Part shown: one piece after another, positions 1-6,280 of the stretch
Layout: every line of letters starts with the position of its first letter
Position numbering within the stretch: position 1 is the first letter of the stretch
The notes under the pieces: generated by a model
What the model was told of the DNA's origin: nothing
The model's database searches: none
Seen by the model: the letters and a program-made list of their open reading frames with translations, nothing else
Origin: Pigoraptor vietnamica
Lineage: Eukaryota; Opisthokonta; Filasterea
DNA length: 11,365 bases
Assembly (NCBI GenBank): GCA_943704525.1
Contig: CALSCQ010000279.1
Coordinates: 1 to 11,365, forward strand
Direction: 5' to 3'
Position numbers and translations under genes: made by a program

Positions 1-743
1 ACCCCCCCCGACACGAGAGCTATACGAGGACTCGCCTGCACGATAAAGTACGGTATCGTCGTGGCCACCATTATCTTGGCGGCGAGGGGCACCTCGTCAA
101 GCACCGTGACGCCCTGCCGCTTCAAGTTGAACCCCGTGAACTTGCCGTCGATTGCTTCGCCCCGCTCGTTCAGGTCGCAGCGGCCAATAATGAGGGCGGC
201 CAGCCACGGCAGCGTCAGGAGCATGATGGTGCTGCCTGCGAGCGTGCTGCGCGGGGCGTTGCGTGCGTGGCAGTTGGGATTAGCGGGCACTTAGGACAGC
301 CTGCGCACTCTTCCGATTACACTGAGCACCGCCAGCCTCATAGCCCACGGCAGGAGTAGAGGTGCGTGAGTGAGTGAGTGTGTGTGTGTGTGTGTGAGAG
401 AGAGAGTGTGTGTGTGTGTATGTGTGTGTGTGTGTCTGTTTGTTTGTGCGCGTGTCTCGGTGCACGTGGTGGCGTGCGCCGTCTACCGTGTGACACATCT
501 CCACACACAGCACACAGCCGCTCGCCCACCCCATTCCGATCGACAGCTTCTCCTGGGCGTCGCTCCCAATGCCAGACACGATAATGATGGCCGAGTCAGG
601 CACCTGCGATCAACGTCGCGTAAGCAAGGCCTCACGAACGCGGTCCAGTGGCCGGGATATTCACGGCGTAGAGGAGTGCGCAGCCGTCAACTTCGCACGC
701 ACGCGCAATTCATGCACACAACCCACTCCGTACGATAACACAG

Positions 744-784
<41 letters not shown>

Positions 785-1410
785 GGCGTACGCGAGTTGC
801 CGGACAGTACATAATTCAGACAAATGCGTCGCCTTCACAGGGACCAAACCGTGCATGCCTGCAGCCACACCACCCACCGCCCCGAGAAGCGGGAGGACCA
901 TGCCGCCGATCAGCGCAGGAGAGAGGTCGAGATCGAGGAGCATCTCCGCGCCATCTAGTGGAAAGCATATGCGCCGTGACGGCACGTGTCAGGCAGCCGA
1001 GGGCGAAGACATTTTGCGTTGCGTGACGAGCACATATTCTCGCTCAGACTGACATCCCACCGGAAATTGTCTTTGCGGCGATGCCAAGTATCGCGCCATA
1101 GAACACGAGGAGGAGGAGGTTCCCCGTGACCGTGTTCGAGCACGGAACGAGGGAGGTGGGATCGCAGCTGCCAGTCGTCTGCGGTGACCAGACAGAGCAA
1201 TTAAGCCGTGCGCCAACCGTGAGTCCTCCAACTGTTTCTCCCCAGGCAACCACTGAAACCGAGCACTATATGCTGGCACTTGCGCATCTCTGGAACGGAC
1301 GGACGAACGAGCGAGGCCACACCCACGTCGTTTCCTTCGGCAAGAGAAGGAGTGGCTAGCGAGAGCAGGAGGACGCACGCGATGATGCCGAGTTGAGAAG
1401 TCGTCGCCAT
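1..1410 (-). CDS. Na+/Ca2+ exchanger-like membrane protein, 5' part (3' end outside window)
   Basis: Exons read on the minus strand: 1410-1327, 1178-1061, 954-878, 603-530 and 246 to about 36 or beyond. Introns are 148, 106, 274 and 283 bases with GT-AG ends, and phases match at every junction. The start ATG at 1410 opens a signal peptide of about 24 residues (hydrophobic core IIACVLLLSLATPSLA). A short Cys-containing luminal stretch and a membrane segment (about 48-66) follow. Residues about 90-140 form one cation/Ca2+-exchanger alpha repeat: GAVPDSAIIIVSG at 92-104, then GTLAGSTIMLLTLPW at 118-132. In the NCX/CAX superfamily these paired polar helices bind the transported cation. Which ions are exchanged cannot be read from this half; Ca2+ against Na+ or H+ is inferred. 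The second alpha repeat should lie beyond the window edge. After residue 188 a non-canonical GC donor at 35-34 is possible; otherwise the frame stays open to base 1. Family call is firm; substrate is not. Confidence 0.82.
367..447. repeat. TG/CA microsatellite inside exchanger intron 4
   Basis: Nearly continuous GT dinucleotides on the plus strand, interrupted by a GA stretch, lying wholly inside the 529-247 intron. On the sense (minus) strand of the host gene it reads CA. Confidence 0.95.
745..782. repeat. (CA)19 microsatellite inside exchanger intron 3
   Basis: Uninterrupted CA dinucleotides on the plus strand, inside the 877-604 intron. The sense strand of the host gene reads TG. Confidence 0.97.
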
Positions 1411-1888
1411 CTTGCGCAGTCGAGAATAAGCGACGTCGTCGCCCACCAACACAGGCCGCGAGAGTATGCAAGCACGCTCGCACTCGCACTCTCACTCAGT
1501 CTCACGCAAGCACACGCATAGCACCAACGTGTGTGCGAAATGAAGGCAGAGGAAGAATTGGATCCTCTTTCAACGCTGAAAATCCTCGTTTTTGAATTTT
1601 GGTGACGTCGCCTTTGCAGCAGGGTGAGGGTTACACCCGATTGGTCAGCTTCACGGGTCCAGACAGGCTAGTGTCACCACCCAATTCACGGTGGCCGGCA
1701 CAGTTCGGAACGCGTGCCGAAGGAAGGGCATGGCACAGGTGGGCTCCCCGCTTGCGAGGGTGCGTGTATGTGTGTTGTGGTGCCGGCCGTATTTGCTGCG
1801 ATTGGATCTAAACGGCTCTTATGTCCATTTTTCTGCCGGCCGCACGGCGTGGCAGTCACAATACTGAGGAGCCGTTACTTTCACTGAG
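1411..1888. other. Upstream region of the exchanger gene; no assured gene
   Basis: This holds the presumed promoter of the minus-strand exchanger gene. A CRE-like TGACGTCG lies at 1603-1610, about 190 bases upstream of its ATG. No clear TATA box is visible. On the plus strand, 1667-1759 is open in a frame with protein-like composition (contains TTQFTVAGTVRNA) and ends at GAGG|GTGCGTGTATG, a donor like those used by the real genes here. That is the only hint of coding in this stretch. Confidence 0.4.
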
Positions 1889-2235
1889 ATGGAAGAGAAC
1901 AGTCATTTCATGCCTGCGGACGACATAGTGCGCATCGACCTAGTCTGCGGTAACAGCAACACTGTCCCAGTGGAACTCAAGATTTACGGCGCGCGTGATG
2001 GTCTGCGATCGCCTCAGTATGTATGGCATAGGGCCGGATGCCACCGCCTCTGACGAGCCGCCAGTCACAATTTTCACTAGTGAGTGCTGTCTGCCATGTG
2101 CGCTTGTTGTTGTTGCTGTGTGCGCGCACGTAGCTCAGCTTACTGTGCCAGAGCCTTGCGTTCCTTGTGCCCGGGGATTTCGGGCATTGCGGGCACACTC
2201 GGCCCCAGAGGGGGGCTGCACTCGTCTCGCTGTGA
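1889..2235 (+). other. Exon-like plus-strand fragments, gene unassigned
   Basis: From an ATG at 1889 the frame reads a plausible soluble peptide (includes DDIVRIDLVCGNSNTVPVEL) before a stop at about 2053. A second stretch, from about 2139 after an acceptor-like GTAGCTCAG, reads with a Cys spacing of C-x2-C-x2-G (PEPCVPCARGF), which resembles Cys-rich extracellular modules. It ends near a GTGAGT donor at 2231. A further GTGAGT donor lies at 2080. The pieces cannot be joined into one uninterrupted phase-consistent gene by eye, so this may be a degraded gene, a gene with exons I have missed, or chance. Confidence 0.18.
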
Positions 2236-2313
2236 GTCCAGGCGGGCATCAAGTTCATTGCGTCAGCCAACAAAAAATACGCGCGCGAAAGAACTGAATC
2301 ACGAAAGCGGACA

Positions 2314-2557
2314 GAAACACTCGACCACATACGGCGCTCAGCGCCGCCGGTGCACGCTTGACGAACGACGCCCCGAACCGAACAGCCGAACATCCTCACG
2401 AAGACGAGAGGAACTCGACCACAAACGACGCGCAACGCCACCTGCAGTGTGCGCGCGTGACGAACGACGCCCCGAACCGAACAGCCGAACATCCTCACGA
2501 AGACGAGAGGAACTCGACCACAAACGACGCTCGACGCCACCTGTGCGCGCGTGCCGA
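2314..2557. repeat. 99-bp tandem repeat, about 2.4 copies
   Basis: A unit starting GACGAACGACGCCCCGAACC occurs at 2360 and again at 2459. The first 72 bases or so are identical between the copies; the rest diverges by a few substitutions and a small length change. The tail of an older, more diverged copy precedes them at about 2314-2359. Because 99 is divisible by three, the duplication leaves long open frames on both strands. These look like by-products of the repeat, being rich in R, S and T without any domain. Confidence 0.9.
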
Positions 2558-3044
2558 ACCCTCCGAACCAACGCCGGACCACCAATCGAATCGCCAACGT
2601 CGCCTCCGGATCCCACCACCGCCAAGCCCATTCAGAACACACGGTGCGCAAAGTGAAGATCGCCTTTCTCCAACTACGCCAATCGAAACGCCGTCGCCGC
2701 CGCCGCCCGGCCAAACCCCCGTCATCTTCTGACAAGGTCACACGTGGTCCGTAACTGAAGCACTACCCTCAGCCTGCAGTGTCCGCCGTCGCCTTCGTCC
2801 ATGCGCTTCTCGCGCTCGTCGGCATCGCCAGCCGGTGGGGGGGGCCGACGCGGTCAAACCCTATGTCATACGAGCGTACTGCTATAGGTGGAAGGCAGCC
2901 CTCCGAGTCGCCGTCCATCTGCTCGTCGCGTTGCGTCCAGAACACGGCAGAGATGCGCGGATCTTCCTCGCAACGCCCTCGACTGCGTGTGCGCACCTTA
3001 CAACCGAGAGTGCCACGATGCCGGAAAAGTGCAGCTGCTTGCAC
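2558..3044. other. No assured gene
   Basis: Pro/Ser/Arg-rich open frames without recognisable domains fill this stretch, with CCGCCGCCG-type triplet runs near 2692-2706. On the minus strand a few hydrophobic and charged stretches could be downstream exons of the tentative membrane protein at 3548-3045, but I could not place their boundaries. Confidence 0.3.
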
Positions 3045-3548
3045 CTGAACGAGCCCACACCAACGATGACGGCACGGACGTAATACGCGGCGAATATGAC
3101 GAGGTATCAGTGGGGCAGCGCACACAAATGGCACCGCAAAAAGCGGCCGACTCGCCAGATCGATTCGAGCCAAACCGAGCGCAAGCACAAAGAGGGGCTC
3201 GAAGACGTACACAACGGCAAAGCCGAGTAATTCGGCTCTGATATGCAAGATCTTGTGTCTAGGTATATGCGGCTCTCTGCGGATACGTTCGTCGCGCTTC
3301 CACTGGCGCGGCGCGGACGGCGGCACACGTCAGCGCAATGAAGAGGGCGAGTCGTCCGCACGCCCAGACGGCAAACACGGACGCATGGGGACTGTCGTGT
3401 GGCACAAGGTGCGCCACCAAGGGTTCCAGATGACAAAGAATCGTTCCGCGCGCGCGCACACGGTCCCAAGTATAATCACGCACCAGTAACACAGCCACTT
3501 GGAAAGGTCCCGGCCTCTCAGTTCCACCATACAGCCGTCCATATCCAC
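3045..3548 (-). CDS. Tentative multi-exon membrane protein, unassigned
   Basis: No family recognised. A candidate three-exon model on the minus strand: 3548-3484 (ATG at 3548), 3391-3329 and 3237-3045. Both introns (92 and 91 bases) have GT-AG ends; the first donor is GTGCGT, as in the G-alpha gene. Phases match at both joins (2 to 2). The joined product begins with a short polar N-terminus (RDLSKWLCY), then two hydrophobic stretches, SVFAVWACGRLALFIALT and ELLGFAVVYVFEPLFVLALG, then PLFAVPFVCAAPLIP. That pattern suggests at least two or three membrane helices. The 3' end is not defined; CAG|GTGCAAG at 3045-3044 is a possible next donor. A CRE palindrome sits 150 bases upstream of the ATG. 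Chance open frames in GC-rich DNA can also look hydrophobic, so this is low confidence. Confidence 0.27.
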
Positions 3549-3697
3549 GCCACCGTCGACTCAGTCGGTATTTTCTCGAGTGTTGCGAACGACTGGCGCC
3601 GAGAACGCTCGTGCTCTCTGGTGTGTCGGTTTCGACCTGAATTTCTCTGCGACCGTGACGGCACTTCTGAACCGTAGAAAGTGCGGTGTAACTGGGA

Positions 3698-3705
3698 TGA
3701 CGTCA
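3698..3705. promoter_or_regulatory. CRE palindrome TGACGTCA
   Basis: Exact match to the bZIP (CREB/ATF-type) palindrome, about 150 bases upstream of the tentative minus-strand start at 3548. Function is inferred from the motif alone. Confidence 0.35.
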
Positions 3706-3944
3706 CCGAATGTCCAGTCTGCGTGCGTGCGAGTGTATCAGCCCGTTCGGGTTGTGCGCGGATGTGCAGTTGTGTGGCGGCGTGCAACGGAACGCGCGCC
3801 GTTGTGCCCATACAGGTTGTGTTCCTGTGTCTGTTGTATGTGCGCAATCCGTTGTGTTTGCGCGCGGGTAAGTGTACGAGCCCATGGTGTCTATGTTGTG
3901 TGTGTGTGTGCCGAGACATGAAGGCCCCTCACTTAGACTGTGCG
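3706..3944. other. TG-rich spacer, no gene seen
   Basis: GTGTG- and TGCG-rich spacer between the tentative membrane protein and the 3' end of the F-box/Sel1 gene. A short TG run lies at 3896-3910. Open frames here are Cys/Val- or His/Thr-rich products of the dinucleotide composition. Confidence 0.5.
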
Positions 3945-4844
3945 TCACAAGTTTTTTTCCAGCCACATTTTCGCCAAAAATGCGTCGTCGTCCACCGCAG
4001 CGCGGCGAATGAATGCAATGCCCCTCGCCTCGTCACGCGGTATTCCGTCGCCATCGTAGAGACGTCGCCCATACATGAACATCGCCCCAGCGTGGCCCAT
4101 CGCAGCCGCCCTCTCCCACTGCGCGACGGCCGCCAAATCGTCGCCATGGCCAGCGAACAGGCACTCGCCGAGGTAGAACATCCCCGCCGCACACCCGCCG
4201 CTAGCGGAAGAGGCAAACAGCGATTGCGCCTTGTCGCAGTCTTCGTCGGTCCCAGTGCCCCAAAGATAACAAATACCCATCTCCCACGCACGCACGGGGT
4301 CGTGCTCGTCGCCATCGCAGAGAAGGAGAGACGCACTCTCAACCGCAGCTTCTTCGTGCCATTCCCTCGCGTAGTAATCGCCAGGACCGCCCCATTCGCT
4401 GACATGAAGGAAGAAGAGGGACAAGTGGGCGCGTGCCGCCTCCACTTCGGTCACGCTGTCGTCCGCAAGCACCTCTTGAAAGAGCGTCCGCGCGCGCTCA
4501 AATTCGAACGGAGCAAAGTGAAGCGCCCTTATCGCGCACTCGAATGCGTGCAGCACGAGCCGTCCGGCGGGAACGTGTGCCTTCACCTCCTCGCAAAACG
4601 CGGCGTCCTCAAAGTACTTGCGAGTGTACAGCGATGACAAGTGGTATGCACGATCGTGGCGGAGGAGGCGAAGGAAGTGACCGCACGTCTTGGCCAGCGC
4701 GCCCTTTTCCCCATTTGACAGATGCCGTACAACGTGAACGACAATAATCTCGGGAGGGAGCGTGTCGAGGGTTGGCGGGCTGATTGAGAGCAGGGCGAGA
4801 GACGGAGACAGCGCGCCGTCGCGAGGGGAAGCGGAGTCGCACAT
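3945..4844 (-). CDS. F-box-like/Sel1-repeat protein, intronless
   Basis: 299 residues in a single exon. The start is the ATG at 4844; an earlier in-frame ATG would translate a poly-A tract as poly-Lys and is rejected. Residues 26-65 match an F-box-like helix set (LDTLPPEIIVVHVV, then GALAKTCGHFLRLL), the motif that docks on Skp1 in SCF ubiquitin ligases. Residues about 184-299 are Sel1-like (TPR-related) repeats: AWEMGICYLWGTG with AQSLFASSASGG, GMFYLGECLFAGHG with AAVAQWERAAAMGHAGA, and MFMYGRRLYDGDGI with EARGIAFIRRAA. The middle (about 90-180) is acidic and helical. The likely role is substrate adaptor of a ubiquitin ligase, with the Sel1 repeats as binding surface; substrate unknown. The protein ends immediately after the last repeat. 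F-box/Sel1 architectures are common in amoebae and also occur in their giant viruses, so lateral exchange is possible but not shown. Confidence 0.85.
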   Translation of the reverse strand: MCDSASPRDGALSPSLALLSISPPTLDTLPPEIIVVHVVRHLSNGEKGALAKTCGHFLRLLRHDRAYHLSSLYTRKYFEDAAFCEEVKAHVPAGRLVLHAFECAIRALHFAPFEFERARTLFQEVLADDSVTEVEAARAHLSLFFLHVSEWGGPGDYYAREWHEEAAVESASLLLCDGDEHDPVRAWEMGICYLWGTGTDEDCDKAQSLFASSASGGCAAGMFYLGECLFAGHGDDLAAVAQWERAAAMGHAGAMFMYGRRLYDGDGIPRDEARGIAFIRRAAVDDDAFLAKMWLEKNL

Positions 4845-4887
4845 GGCGGCGGCAAGGTCGAAACCAGGAAGATTATTAGAAGCGTTG

Positions 4888-4912
4888 TTTTTTTTTTTTT
4901 TTTTTTTTTTTT
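4888..4912. repeat. Homopolymer T25
   Basis: Uninterrupted run of 25 T on the plus strand (A on the minus strand), 44-68 bases upstream of the F-box/Sel1 ATG, probably in its 5' leader or core promoter. Tract length is likely unstable between strains or assemblies. Confidence 0.97.
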
Positions 4913-4942
4913 GAAGACAGTGTGTGACCGAAGTTGGTCGCA

Positions 4943-4950
4943 TGACGTCA
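4943..4950. promoter_or_regulatory. CRE palindrome TGACGTCA
   Basis: Exact bZIP-type palindrome about 100 bases upstream of the F-box/Sel1 ATG and 360 bases upstream of the Arf ATG. Its position suits the former better. Confidence 0.4.
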
Positions 4951-5180
4951 CGGTAATCAAAGAGTACCCTGCACAGGATATTTAATTTTTGCGATTTTTT
5001 TCGAGCACTTTCAAATTAAGGTGACCCACCCTATTTCCTTTTTGGTCACTCCCAATCCCGGTTGCCGACCGGTTTTACCGTTCCACACCCGGTTGCGCCC
5101 AGTTTGCCACGCACGCAGCCACACAGACGCACACACATGCGGCTCACATTCCCGGCACTGTCACACGAAACGAAAGAATG

Positions 5181-5187
5181 TATATAA
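5181..5187 (+). promoter_or_regulatory. TATA box of the Arf-family gene
   Basis: TATATAA about 120 bases upstream of the Arf start codon. Transcription would be expected to start about 25-35 bases downstream, near 5210-5220, leaving a leader of roughly 90-100 bases. Confidence 0.6.
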
Positions 5188-5307
5188 GCAATACGTAACC
5201 CTCTCATCTGTAAGCATCAAGAGTTCTCAGAAACCTCAGCGATAACTACAACTGTGAAGCGAACTGCGTGCCCGGCCCCACAGTCCGGCAGAGATCCAGA
5301 CGCAACA

Positions 5308-5898
5308 ATGGGCAACATCTACGCCCGGCTCGTCGAGATCTTCAGCGGGGCCTTCCGGCATATGGCTGGCCAGGTGCTCATTCTTGGGCTGGACGGCGCC
5401 GGCAAGACGACCATCGTCTATCAGCTGAAGCTCGGCGAGCGCATTCAGACGATCCCAACGATCGGCTTCAACGTCGAGACGGTCGAGCTACCGAACGTCA
5501 AGTTCACGATGTGGGACGTTGGTGGCCAGAGCAAGATCCGTCCCCTGTGGCAGCACTACTTTCAGAGCGCGGACGCCATCGTGTTCGTCGTCGACAGCAC
5601 TGACACGGAGCGGATGGCCGAAGCGAAGGAGGAGCTCGCCGCTCTTGCCTCGAACCCAGTCCTCGCGCACGCCTGCTTCCTGATCCTCGCAAACAAGCAG
5701 GACTCGCCGCGCGCGCTCGGTCCGCGAGCCGTCGCGGATGCTCTGTCGGCCGACATGCTCTCGTCGGGCAAGAACCATCAGCGCATGTGGCTGTGCAAGG
5801 GCATCACCGCAACCAACGGCGAGGGCCTGCTCGAGTCGTTCCACGCCCTCGCCGCCATGCTGGAGAGGCAACGCAAGGTGAACGTGAGCGCCGCGTAA
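5308..5898 (+). CDS. Arf/Arl-family small GTPase
   Basis: 196 residues, single exon. The start is the ATG at 5308 (context CAACAATGG), because it gives the Met-Gly N-terminus (MGNIYARLVEIF) expected for N-myristoylation and for the amphipathic helix that binds membranes. An upstream in-frame ATG at 5254 would bury that glycine. GTP-binding motifs are complete: P-loop GLDGAGKT at 27-34, switch I TIPTIGFNVET at 48-58, switch II WDVGGQ at 69-74 with the catalytic Gln, NKQD at 129-132, and TATNG at 167-171 in place of the Arf CATSG loop. It should cycle between GDP and GTP on Golgi or endosomal membranes and recruit coats or other effectors. DGAG in the P-loop is typical of Arl proteins, whereas WDVGGQ-SKIRPLWQHYF is more Arf1-like, so the subfamily is unsettled. 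It is about 15 residues longer than Arf1, from extra sequence at about 147-160 and a KVNVSAA tail. Confidence 0.95.
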   Translation: MGNIYARLVEIFSGAFRHMAGQVLILGLDGAGKTTIVYQLKLGERIQTIPTIGFNVETVELPNVKFTMWDVGGQSKIRPLWQHYFQSADAIVFVVDSTDTERMAEAKEELAALASNPVLAHACFLILANKQDSPRALGPRAVADALSADMLSSGKNHQRMWLCKGITATNGEGLLESFHALAAMLERQRKVNVSAA

Positions 5899-6280
5899 AC
5901 GCACGGAGATAATGGGATATTAGGGATGCATTCCGACTGCTGCTTGTGCTGGTCACGTGGCGGCGGATTCCTCCCGGCGTCGTTCGTTTGCGGTGGCGTC
6001 TCGCGTCCAACTGCGTGCGGTGCGCGTGCGTGCGTGCGTGTGCGGCTGCGTCTTTTTAGTTTTGCACATACAGTCGAAAACTTATGCACCCTGTGGCGCG
6101 GTCACATACAGAAAGGCAGGGTTTAATATGGAAAGGTACCAAAACCTCCCACAGCATCCCAGACGGTCGCAACGAAGCACGCACGCACACGTACGCACGC
6201 ACGCACGCGAGTATGTACATCAGGACAGATGAGACAGACGCAAACGCGCGACACCATTACATACGAGTTGCAGTGTTCAC
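5899..6280. other. Convergent 3' intergenic region
   Basis: 382 bases between the stop codons of the Arf and LST2 genes, which face each other. It should hold both 3' untranslated regions and polyadenylation sites. No AATAAA is evident on the plus strand; AT-rich TTTAATATGG at about 6121 is the nearest low-GC patch. ACGC tetranucleotide runs lie at about 6174-6209. No gene seen. Confidence 0.55.

Larger units (their letters stand above)
4845..5307. promoter_or_regulatory. Divergent upstream region of the F-box/Sel1 and Arf genes
   Basis: 463 bases between two start codons pointing apart. It contains the 25-base T run, a CRE palindrome and a TATA box, which are listed separately. The 4960-5060 portion is more AT-rich than the flanks. 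Confidence 0.6.

Noticed and set aside
2000-2020. A 23-base GT...AG intron that would link two plus-strand frames near 1996-2018
   Set aside because: Far shorter than any other intron here (80-283 bases); not believable without transcript data.
1977-2741. 254-codon minus-strand frame over the 99-bp repeat
   Set aside because: Its length comes from the frame-preserving repeat; the product is Arg/Trp/Val-rich with no domain, and other frames over the same repeat are equally open.
3681-4637. 318-codon plus-strand frame
   Set aside because: It lies antisense to the F-box/Sel1 gene, whose frame has recognisable domains; its first part is translated TG-rich spacer.
4845-4943. Extended start of the F-box/Sel1 protein with a poly-Lys stretch
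   Set aside because: The Lys run is simply the A25 homopolymer; the ATG at 4844 directly precedes the domain-bearing sequence.
5254-5307. 18-residue N-terminal extension of the Arf protein
   Set aside because: It would hide the Met-Gly start needed for myristoylation, and the ATG at 5308 has the better initiation context.
6174-6209. Possible telomere-like or CRISPR-like repeat (ACGC units)
   Set aside because: Simple tetranucleotide slippage with no spacers and no terminal context.
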